From Rudaea sp. (GTDB lineage: Bacteria; Pseudomonadota; Gammaproteobacteria; Xanthomonadales; Rhodanobacteraceae), in the NCBI GenBank assembly GCA_025934455.1, contig JAICYA010000074.1:1-7987 (forward strand): 7,987 nt of DNA, written 5' to 3'. Positions 1 to 6,164 of this stretch are shown one piece after another (position 1 is the stretch's first letter; each line of letters opens with the position of its first letter). The notes below the pieces were generated by a model. The model was not told the origin of the DNA. It saw nothing but the letters and a program-made list of their open reading frames with translations, and did not search any database. A program made the translations under genes and the position numbers.

Positions 1-152
1 ACCATACATGGACTCGCGCGCAACACGCGGTCCGCTTTACTGGATTGCCGGAAAATCCTTCGCCGACGTTGCGGAGGGGAGACCCGTCCGTGACTCGCGC
101 ACAATGACCAACCGTGCAAGCACAGCGCTTTGACTATAACCTAAAATTTACA

Positions 153-173
153 AAAGTACGAATTCTGTACTTT
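153..173. promoter_or_regulatory. Perfect 7-bp inverted repeat, possible operator
   Basis: AAAGTAC (153-159) and GTACTTT (167-173) are exact reverse complements separated by 7 bases. The repeat lies in an AT-rich patch (about 129-181) that stands out from the GC-rich surroundings, roughly 90 bases before the start of the next plus-strand gene. A possible -10 hexamer, CATAAT (176-181), follows directly, which would place the repeat over the -35 region. No convincing -35 is seen. The shape suits a dimeric regulator, but the family cannot be named from sequence. Confidence 0.4.
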
Positions 174-250
174 GCCATAATGCGGCAGTGCAACACGCCA
201 ATCGGATGGTCGTGGGGTAAGGTAACGACTCTGGGGAATGATCGAATTCA

Positions 251-255
251 AGGAG
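251..255 (+). promoter_or_regulatory. Ribosome binding site deciding the start at 262
   Basis: AGGAG lies 6 bases before the ATG at 262. An upstream in-frame ATG at 238 would add eight residues, but it overlaps this site and has no such site of its own. The ATG at 262 is therefore preferred. Confidence 0.75.
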
Positions 256-261
256 ATTTCG

Positions 262-903
262 ATGCCCGCCTGTGGCTGCCACCCCAGCTCTCCGCACAAG
301 AAACTGCACATTCCCGATTGGTATGTATCCAGCCTCATGCTGGACCGTGCCATGGACGCCATCCTGCGCCGAGTCAAACGTCTCGACCGCACTCACGACA
401 TCCCCTACCTCGCCGGCTACAGCGTCGATGGGCAGACGATTTACATCGATCGTCATCTGCCGCGCGTGATGAATTACAAAGGCCGCAAGATCGACGTGGC
501 GCGCTACCTCATCATGCACGAGGAAGTCGAAAAGACGCTCATCGACCAGCTCGGCCTGCACTATCTGCATGCCCACCAGATCGCCACGCGTGCCGAGGAG
601 GCACTGATCCGCGCCGACGGAATCCTCTGGCGCGACTACGACCGCTTCATGCAGAAATACGTCAAGACTGTCGGTGACGAACGCCTGAAGAAAGTGCCGA
701 AAGACCTTGATCTGAAACCGTATCGCGACGAACACGATTTCGATCTGATCAAGCGCATGCGCAAGGCGCTGACCGCCAAGGGACTGCGCAAGGGCGAGAA
801 CTCGACCGCGCTGGCCAAGGCTGTCGGCGAGTACGAAACCGCGCTCAAGGATCAGCGGCGTGAAGCCGCGGCGCAGAGGAAGAAGACCGCCAAACGAAAA
901 TAG
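262..903 (+). CDS. Conserved-looking hypothetical protein with HExxE motif, 213 aa
   Basis: The product is not assigned to a named family. The start at 262 is chosen for its AGGAG site. The N-terminus is short and Cys/His-containing (MPACGCH). A compact central domain runs to about residue 165, and the C-terminal 50 residues are rich in Lys/Arg/Ala, ending in KKTAKRK, which could bind nucleic acid or simply be disordered. Residues 86-90 read HEEVE (HExxE) in a predicted helix, followed by H100, H103 and H105. This resembles a zinc-metallopeptidase helix with nearby third-ligand candidates, but the pattern is not canonical. There is no signal peptide or membrane segment. From memory, similar proteins occur in proteobacterial and phage-associated contexts; this is a weak impression. 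The gene stands alone and converges on the two tRNA genes, 28 bases from the tRNA-Val CCA end. No terminator is seen after it. Confidence 0.8.
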   Translation: MPACGCHPSSPHKKLHIPDWYVSSLMLDRAMDAILRRVKRLDRTHDIPYLAGYSVDGQTIYIDRHLPRVMNYKGRKIDVARYLIMHEEVEKTLIDQLGLHYLHAHQIATRAEEALIRADGILWRDYDRFMQKYVKTVGDERLKKVPKDLDLKPYRDEHDFDLIKRMRKALTAKGLRKGENSTALAKAVGEYETALKDQRREAAAQRKKTAKRK

Positions 904-931
904 GATGGCAGGGTCGGCAAACACTTGAACA

Positions 932-1006
932 TGGTGGACGGTGCAGGGATCGAACCTGCGACCCTTGCCGTGTGAAGGCAATGCTCTACCGCTGAGCTAA
1001 CCGTCC
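932..1006 (-). tRNA. tRNA-Val (anticodon CAC)
   Basis: On the minus strand a full 75-nt cloverleaf folds. The acceptor is GGACGGT with ACCGTCC, the D arm is GCTC/GAGC, and the anticodon stem TTGCC/GGCAA encloses loop TTCACAC, giving anticodon CAC (972-974) for the valine codon GTG. The T arm is GCAGG/CCTGC with a TTCGATC loop. The 3' CCA is encoded (932-934). It is the second gene of a tRNA pair, 10 bases after tRNA-Thr, and is probably co-transcribed with it. Confidence 0.96.
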
Positions 1007-1016
1007 AAGGGGAATA

Positions 1017-1089
1017 TGCCGGAGAAGGGAATCGAACCCCCGACCCACGCATTACGAATGCGTTGCTCTACCAGCTGAGCTACCCCGGC
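1017..1089 (-). tRNA. tRNA-Thr (anticodon CGT)
   Basis: On the minus strand a 73-nt cloverleaf folds. Acceptor GCCGGGG pairs with CTCCGGC, with one G-T pair. The D arm is GCTC/GAGC with an eight-base loop. Anticodon stem ACGCA/TGCGT encloses TTCGTAA, giving anticodon CGT (1054-1056) for the threonine codon ACG. The T arm GGGGG/CCCTT contains two G-T pairs and a TTCGATT loop. The discriminator is A, and the bases after it read TAT. The 3' CCA is therefore not encoded and must be added by a nucleotidyltransferase, unlike the neighbouring tRNA-Val. Confidence 0.95.
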
Positions 1090-1100
1090 GCAGGGCGCGC

Positions 1101-1129
1101 AGTGTACCGGCAGCGACGCCGGCACTCAA
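1101..1129 (-). promoter_or_regulatory. Sigma-70 type promoter of the tRNA pair with GC-rich discriminator
   Basis: Read on the minus strand, TTGAGT (1129-1124), a 17-base spacer and TACACT (1106-1101) match -35 and -10 elements at the ideal spacing. They are followed by GCGCGCC and then, after a few bases, by the mature 5' end of tRNA-Thr at 1089. A GC-rich discriminator is the known hallmark of stable-RNA promoters under stringent (ppGpp/DksA) control. The predicted start, near 1094, leaves only a few leader bases. The spacer holds a CCGGC/GCCGG inverted repeat without a T-tract, so it is not a convincing terminator for iscA. Confidence 0.65.
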
Positions 1130-1139
1130 GCACAAACGA

Positions 1140-1484
1140 TCAATTCTGTGCGTCGACGGTGAAGCTCTCGCCGCAACCGCACTCGCCAGTGACGTTGGGA
1201 TTGCTGAACACGAACGCGGCATTCAAACCCTGGCGCGCGAAGTCGATCTGCGTGCCGTCGACGAATGGCAGGCTCTTGCGATCCACGACGAGCCGGATGC
1301 CATCCTGTTCGACGACTTGATCGCCCTCGCCGATGCGGTCGGCAATTTCGACTTCGTACGCGTAACCGGAACAACCGGTCTTGCGCACGCCGAAACGCAC
1401 GCCCGCCGCGTCCGGTTTGGCGGCGAGAAAGCTGCGCATGCGCTCGCGCGCAGCGGGTGTGAGTTGGATGTTCATGCCCGTCAT
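1140..1484 (-). CDS. iscA: Iron-sulfur cluster assembly accessory protein, IscA/SufA/ErpA family
   Basis: This is an A-type carrier that in the known family binds Fe-S clusters or iron in the cytoplasm and passes them to apoproteins. The single HesB/IscA-like domain fills the 114 residues. The three ligand cysteines are present: C38 in GCSGYAY, and C102 and C104 in ECGCGESF. This gives the family spacing of 63 residues and then one. The segment VRKTGCSG and the stretch after FSNPNV follow E. coli IscA more closely than ErpA, but subfamily assignment within A-type carriers is uncertain. Two starts are possible. The ATG at 1484 has GGA eight bases upstream. The ATG at 1475 gives 111 residues, fits the usual N-terminus better (MNIQLTPAA), and would be needed if TACAAT (1488-1483) serves as a -10. 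It is divergent from asnS and upstream of the tRNA pair; no isc or suf operon partners are adjacent. Confidence 0.92.
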   Translation of the reverse strand: MTGMNIQLTPAARERMRSFLAAKPDAAGVRFGVRKTGCSGYAYEVEIADRIGEGDQVVEQDGIRLVVDRKSLPFVDGTQIDFARQGLNAAFVFSNPNVTGECGCGESFTVDAQN

Positions 1485-1555
1485 TGTAGCAATCCGTTAT
1501 GATTTGCAACCCGTCGTGCACGGGAACATGGCGTTTTCTCGAGGAATATCAAGGC

Positions 1556-2959
1556 ATGAGTGCGGTCAGCGTCAAGCACGCGTTATCGGGTTCGGTCGCG
1601 GAAGGCGGCGAAGTCACGGTGAAGGGTTGGGTGCGCACCCGCAGGGATTCCAAAGCCGGGCTGTCGTTCGTGAACGTGAGCGACGGTTCGTGTTTCGATC
1701 CCATCCAGGTCGTCGCGCAGAATTCGCTGCCGAACTATGCGGACGAAGTGGCGAAGCTGACCGCCGGTTGCGCCGTGATCGCCACCGGCACGCTGGTGAA
1801 ATCGCAGGGCAAGGGCCAGAGCTTCGAGATCCAGGCATCGAAGGTCGAGGTCGTCGGCTGGGTCGACGATCCGGAAACGTATCCGATCCAGCCTAAGGCG
1901 CACACCATGGAATACCTGCGCGAGGTCGCGCACCTGCGCCCACGCACGAATACGTTCGGCGCGGTCGCGCGCGTACGCGATTGCATCGCCAAGGCGATCC
2001 ACCGCTATTTCCACGAGCGCGGCTTCTTCTGGATCAACACGCCGATCATCACCGCGTCCGATGCCGAAGGCGCCGGCCAGATGTTCCGCGTCTCCACGCT
2101 GGACATGGTCAACCTGCCGCGCAATCAGGAATCCGGCGCGATCGATTACCACAAGGATTTTTTCGGCAAGGAAACCTACCTGACCGTCTCGGGCCAGCTC
2201 AACGTCGAAGGCTACTGCCTCGCCTTGAGCAAGGTGTACACGTTCGGTCCAACCTTCCGCGCGGAGAACTCGAATACCACGCGGCATCTCGCGGAATTCT
2301 GGATGATCGAACCGGAAATCGCGTTCGCGGATTTGAACGACGACGCCACGCTGGCCGAGGATTTCCTCAAGTACATCTTCAAGGCCGTGCTCGACGAACG
2401 CATGGACGACATGAAGTTCTTTGCCGAGCGCCAGGAAAAAACCGCGATCACGCGCCTTGAGGAATTCGTGAAAGCACCCTTTGAGCGCATCAATTACACC
2501 GATGCCGTCGACATCCTGAGAAAGTCGGGACAGAAATTCGACTACCCGGTCGAATGGGGCCACGACCTGCAAACCGAACACGAACGTTACCTCACCGAGA
2601 AGCACGTCGGCCGCCCAGTCGTGGTGATGAATTATCCGGAGGCGATCAAGGCGTTCTACATGCGCCTGAACGACGATGGCAGGACCGTCGCCGCGATGGA
2701 CGTGCTCGCGCCAGGCATCGGCGAGATCATCGGCGGCTCGCAGCGTGAGGAACGGTTGGACGTGCTCGATGCACGCATGCGTCAGTTCAACCTCGATCCG
2801 GCGCACTACCAGTGGTACCGCGACTTCCGCCGCTACGGCAGCGTGCCGCATGCGGGATTCGGCCTGGGCTTTGAGCGCCTCGTCGTATACGTCTGCGGTC
2901 TTTCCAACATCCGCGACGCGATCCCCTACCCGCGCGTGCCGGGCAGCGCGGAGTTCTGA
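1556..2959 (+). CDS. asnS: Asparaginyl-tRNA synthetase (AsnRS)
   Basis: This cytoplasmic class II synthetase charges tRNA-Asn with asparagine using ATP. The product has 467 residues, against 466 in E. coli, and is collinear with it throughout. The N-terminal OB-fold anticodon-binding domain begins at the [12 protein letters not shown] start and contains [12 protein letters not shown]. Class II motif 1 lies around the [13 protein letters not shown] segment, motif 2 at about residues 234-252 ([16 protein letters not shown]), and motif 3 at 434-442 (GFGLGFERL), with the family's C-terminal [11 protein letters not shown] end. The ATG at 1556 is chosen because it matches the family N-terminus and has GAGGA (1541-1545) ten bases upstream; the in-frame ATG at 1499 would add 19 non-homologous residues. 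The gene is intact with no odd residues. It converges on the exopolysaccharide operon with a 5-base gap and no visible terminator. Confidence 0.98.
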   Translation: MSAVSVKHALSGSVAEGGEVTVKGWVRTRRDSKAGLSFVNVSDGSCFDPIQVVAQNSLPNYADEVAKLTAGCAVIATGTLVKSQGKGQSFEIQASKVEVVGWVDDPETYPIQPKAHTMEYLREVAHLRPRTNTFGAVARVRDCIAKAIHRYFHERGFFWINTPIITASDAEGAGQMFRVSTLDMVNLPRNQESGAIDYHKDFFGKETYLTVSGQLNVEGYCLALSKVYTFGPTFRAENSNTTRHLAEFWMIEPEIAFADLNDDATLAEDFLKYIFKAVLDERMDDMKFFAERQEKTAITRLEEFVKAPFERINYTDAVDILRKSGQKFDYPVEWGHDLQTEHERYLTEKHVGRPVVVMNYPEAIKAFYMRLNDDGRTVAAMDVLAPGIGEIIGGSQREERLDVLDARMRQFNLDPAHYQWYRDFRRYGSVPHAGFGLGFERLVVYVCGLSNIRDAIPYPRVPGSAEF

Positions 2960-2964
2960 TCCGG

Positions 2965-4776
2965 CTACAAGTTCCGCTGCAGCGTCAGGCTGACGATGTG
3001 GGCGCCATAGCCGCCGCTTTCCTGGCGGCGTTGCGAGTACCCGGCGCCCAGATGCAGCTTCCAGTCGCCGAATATGCCGATGGCCAAGTCGGCGCTCAGA
3101 TCGTTGGCGCTTTTCCAGTCACGCAGGGTTTCATCGCGCTGTACGCCGAGCGCGGCCTGCACGCCCAGGCCGACGTCGTCGCTGATGTGGAAATACGCGC
3201 CGCCGGTGAGGGCGACGCGGCGGTAGCTGCTCGGCGCGTAGTAGCCGTCATGCGGATCGCGGTCGAACCCGAACCACTGGCCCGAAACCCCCAGGTCGAG
3301 ATTGAGCCAGCCGTTGCGCACGGTCGCGCGGCGCAGCGCGAAGGCGACCTCGTCGCGCTGGTTGGAATCGGAATACTCGTCGTGGCGCGCGTAGGCGTCC
3401 AGCGTCCAGCGCAGGTCGGGCGTCCACCAGCCCTCGACAACCCCGCCGTTGCGATCGATGCCGAGCGAAGCGGCCAGCGGCGAGATGCCGACGCGGTCGC
3501 GTTCCAGTTGCGCGCGCCAGCGCCACGCATCGCCTGGCTGGGCGAGCAACGCCAGGCTGCCGATGCCTGTGCTGCCGCCGCCCTGATCCATATGCGAATC
3601 GCCGATCCAGCCCTCCAGGGCATAGTCCTCGTCGAAGGCATGGCGCAGGCCCACGCGCAGGCGCGACTCGTTGACGTGGTCGGTGCCGCCGGCAGACGCG
3701 AATTGACTGCCGAGTGGCGCGCCGTAGCGATTCCAGCCCGCGTCGAGCATAACGGTGGTCGTGTCGGCGAGCCACCAGTCCAGTCCGGCCTGCAGATGGC
3801 GGATGGTGATGTCCTGGGAATCCCAACTGCGCCACAACGGGACGTCCACGTACGAACTGACATGCTGGTCGGCGGTGCGCACCAGATCCACGGTTTCCGC
3901 GGCATCGGGCTTGAGTTTCTGCGCCTGCGCCACGTAGGGCAGCGCCTGGCGCGGCACCTGGCCCTGATACAGCGCGATCGCCTGCGTGTAGTTGCGCTCG
4001 TAGTCGTCCGGCTTGGCCGCGAGCAGCGGCGTGTTCAATTGCAGCGCCTCGTGCCGCCGCCCCGCCCAGGCGTCGACACGCGCGAGCAGGGCGCGCTCGC
4101 CCTCGTCTTCGCCGAAGCGCTGGCGATAGTCGACAAGCGATTCGGCGGCGCCGGGATAATCGCCGCGCCAGGCGTGGAAGCGCGCGAGGTCGAGCCAGGC
4201 GTCCTTGTCCTTGGGATAGTTGTCCAGGTAACGCCGCATGGTCCGGATCGCCGTCGTCAGGTCGCCGTGCCAGGCGGCGCTGCGCGCCACCGCAGCCAGC
4301 ACGTCGGTGCGTTGTGGCGCCAGCACGTGGATGCGGGCCAGGCTCTTTTCCGCCAGTGCGTAATCGCTGGTCCAGTTGGCGAGCTGCGATTGCGCGAGCA
4401 GGTAATCGACGTTGTCCGGCGCCAGCGCGAGCGCGCGCTGGATCGCGGCGAGCGCCTTGTGCGGCTGCTGGGCGACGCTCCAGGCATGCGCGTCCTCGGC
4501 CTGGGCCTGCGCATCGCGCGGCACGAGCGCGGCGGCACGGTCCAGCGCCTGCGCCGCGGCTTCGGCGTGCTGCTGCCGCGCTTCGACCTGGGACAGTCGC
4601 CGCCACAGCGCGGCGTCATCCGGCTGCGTGCGCAGCGCTTCGCGGTAGATCTGCGCCGCCGCCGCCCAGTCGTCGCGGCCCTCGGCGGCGATCGCCGCGG
4701 CGGGCGGTTGCGCCGCGCCTGCCATACCCGCGGCAAGCAGCGCACACAGGGCCAGGGCAAGCCGATTCTTGTTCAT
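2965..4776 (-). CDS. Outer-membrane TPR/beta-barrel protein, PgaA-like exopolysaccharide export porin
   Basis: The probable role is passage of a polysaccharide through the periplasm and outer membrane. The 603-residue product begins with a Sec signal peptide (MNKNRLALALCALLAAG, likely cleaved after AGA near residue 21). Residues 28-297 form about seven or eight TPR-like helical pairs, seen as recurring W/A/L/Y positions and D/P caps such as ALAPDN and DNYPKD. From about 305 to the end, alternating hydrophobic/polar strands with aromatic girdles and short turns indicate a beta-barrel of about 300 residues, similar to the 16-strand barrel of PgaA. The total is shorter than E. coli PgaA (807 aa), mainly in the TPR part. 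The ATG at 4776 overlaps the stop of the upstream glycosyltransferase as ATGA, which implies translational coupling. The longer start at 4806 would bury the signal peptide. The last residue is Leu instead of the usual terminal aromatic. Other TPR-barrel families are possible; the polysaccharide role rests mainly on context. Confidence 0.85.
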   Translation of the reverse strand: MNKNRLALALCALLAAGMAGAAQPPAAAIAAEGRDDWAAAAQIYREALRTQPDDAALWRRLSQVEARQQHAEAAAQALDRAAALVPRDAQAQAEDAHAWSVAQQPHKALAAIQRALALAPDNVDYLLAQSQLANWTSDYALAEKSLARIHVLAPQRTDVLAAVARSAAWHGDLTTAIRTMRRYLDNYPKDKDAWLDLARFHAWRGDYPGAAESLVDYRQRFGEDEGERALLARVDAWAGRRHEALQLNTPLLAAKPDDYERNYTQAIALYQGQVPRQALPYVAQAQKLKPDAAETVDLVRTADQHVSSYVDVPLWRSWDSQDITIRHLQAGLDWWLADTTTVMLDAGWNRYGAPLGSQFASAGGTDHVNESRLRVGLRHAFDEDYALEGWIGDSHMDQGGGSTGIGSLALLAQPGDAWRWRAQLERDRVGISPLAASLGIDRNGGVVEGWWTPDLRWTLDAYARHDEYSDSNQRDEVAFALRRATVRNGWLNLDLGVSGQWFGFDRDPHDGYYAPSSYRRVALTGGAYFHISDDVGLGVQAALGVQRDETLRDWKSANDLSADLAIGIFGDWKLHLGAGYSQRRQESGGYGAHIVSLTLQRNL

Positions 4777-6164
4777 TTGCGCCATTTGCGGTTCCCGGTG
4801 ATCCACAGGTCGGTGGCGAAACGCAGGATCGTTACGAAATCCATGAGCATCAGGAAATAGCGCAGTGGCGTGATCAGGATGCCCTTGAAGAACATCCGGA
4901 TGCGTTCACCGCGCGCCACCGCGACCAGCACCGCCAGCGACACGACCGCCTCGGCGATGATGGTGATCGCGAGCGGCTCCCACAGGCGCAGCACCAGCAT
5001 CACAATCAGCGCGGTCGGGAAACCGATCTTCTCGAACGCCGACATGAACATCGTCCAGCCGATCGGGCGGCCGAAATCGCGCGTGTACTGCTCGCCGAAC
5101 GGCTGCCGGTACTGTTCCTTGATCTTGCGCATCTCGGCGGCGCGTTGGGCGGCGCCGCTGGCTTCCTCGTGGCGCTTCTTGCGCCACAGCTTGAGCGACT
5201 TGAACGGCGTGCGCAGCAGCGCATCGAAGTAGTAGCAGCTTTGCAGGAACGACGACGACCACAGGTATATCTGCCGCGGCAGGCGCTGCACTTCCGGTTC
5301 CTCGGAGCGTGCGGTCACGTTCTGCAACTGGACATTGCGATAGCCCTCGTTGTTGAGGGCGAAGCCGATGAAGATGTCCTCGGAATTGGTCAGGTCATCG
5401 CCGAAGATCGGTTCGTAGCGGTCGAACAGGTCCTTGATGTAGCGGCGCCGGTAAGCGACCGCACAGCCGACCGGATTGGTGATGCTGCCGAAGAACACCA
5501 TCTGGCCGACGTAGACGAAGCGCTGCAGGAACGTGTACAGGCAGCTGCGGTAGGTGTTGGTGATCCACCACCACAGCGCGTGCAGGGCGCCGCGCCGTGC
5601 GTGGGGATCGTCGTAGGTCGGCGCGCCGTGCCAGCGCCGGAACTCCTCGGTCTGGGCCAGCGCATGGCGGTCCTGCGGGCGCATCGGCAGGATCGTGCCG
5701 CAGGCGCTGGCGATGCCGACGCCCTGGTACAGCTCCTGCACGCAGCGCTCAATGTAGTCTGGCGATTCGAGGAAGGTGTCGCCGTCGAGGATGAATTCGA
5801 CGTCGGAATCGAACTCGCGCGCCTGGCGCTTGATCGTCGGCGTCTTGCCGATCGAGGAGCGCCGTTCGATCACAGTCAGGTTCAAACCGGCCGCCTGCGC
5901 GTATTCGCGCGCCCGCGGAACGGTGCGATCCTGCGCGCCGTCCTCGACCAGGATCACGTTGCGCGGGCGCACGGTCTGGCGCGCGACCGACGCCAGGCAA
6001 TGCACGATATTGTCCTCTTCCTTGTACGCCGGGATGACGACGTCGACCGTCGCCGTGCGCCAGTCCTCGGCCGGCGTGGGTACGGTTTTGTCGGGCCCGC
6101 GGATCAGGCCGATCGTGCTAAGCAGCGCGTTCGGACTGAGGACGAACCAGGGTGCTGTGGCCAT
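4773..6164 (-). CDS. Membrane family-2 glycosyltransferase, PgaC/NodC/hyaluronan-synthase-like
   Basis: This is probably the polysaccharide synthase of the operon, using a UDP-sugar at the cytoplasmic face of the inner membrane. In the 463-residue product the GT2 core runs from residue 39 to about 310. It contains DVVIPAYKEED (41-51), VEDG (73-76), the metal/UDP-binding DGD (127-129), a VGCAVAYRR acceptor-side segment (232-240) and SED (261-263) for the catalytic TED/ED position. QIYLW (298-302) sits where QxxRW is expected, so the Arg is Leu. Hydrophobic segments at about 382-394, 396-418 and 425-452 anchor the C-terminus, and residues 5-21 may form a weak N-terminal segment. The ATG at 6164 has AAGGA five bases upstream and lies 47 bases inside the epimerase gene. 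The stop overlaps the next start as ATGA. It resembles PgaC, but no PgaD partner or c-di-GMP domain is nearby. The sugar substrate is unknown, and a non-processive transferase is not excluded. Confidence 0.9.
   Translation of the reverse strand: MATAPWFVLSPNALLSTIGLIRGPDKTVPTPAEDWRTATVDVVIPAYKEEDNIVHCLASVARQTVRPRNVILVEDGAQDRTVPRAREYAQAAGLNLTVIERRSSIGKTPTIKRQAREFDSDVEFILDGDTFLESPDYIERCVQELYQGVGIASACGTILPMRPQDRHALAQTEEFRRWHGAPTYDDPHARRGALHALWWWITNTYRSCLYTFLQRFVYVGQMVFFGSITNPVGCAVAYRRRYIKDLFDRYEPIFGDDLTNSEDIFIGFALNNEGYRNVQLQNVTARSEEPEVQRLPRQIYLWSSSFLQSCYYFDALLRTPFKSLKLWRKKRHEEASGAAQRAAEMRKIKEQYRQPFGEQYTRDFGRPIGWTMFMSAFEKIGFPTALIVMLVLRLWEPLAITIIAEAVVSLAVLVAVARGERIRMFFKGILITPLRYFLMLMDFVTILRFATDLWITGNRKWRK

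Noticed and set aside
11..104. Imperfect direct repeat GACTCGCGC(G/A)CAA at 11-23 and 92-104
   Set aside because: It is 13 bases with one mismatch in GC-rich DNA, has no element boundaries and no duplicated tRNA end nearby. It may be chance.
2..133. Reading frame entering from the left edge and ending in TGA at 131-133, possible tail of an upstream gene
   Set aside because: The 43 residues match no family I recognise, and other frames are also open for similar lengths. There is too little sequence to support a partial gene.
1..931. Integrated element at the 3' end of tRNA-Val
   Set aside because: I looked for a second copy of the tRNA 3' end and for an integrase in 1-931 and saw neither. 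Only the unassigned 213-aa gene is present.
1583..2851. 422-aa minus-strand open frame opposite asnS
   Set aside because: asnS is collinear with known AsnRS over its whole length; this frame is a shadow.
2998..4860. 620-aa plus-strand open frame opposite the TPR/barrel gene
   Set aside because: The minus-strand product has a signal peptide, TPRs and a barrel and is coupled to the glycosyltransferase. The opposite frame is the long antisense shadow common in high-GC DNA.
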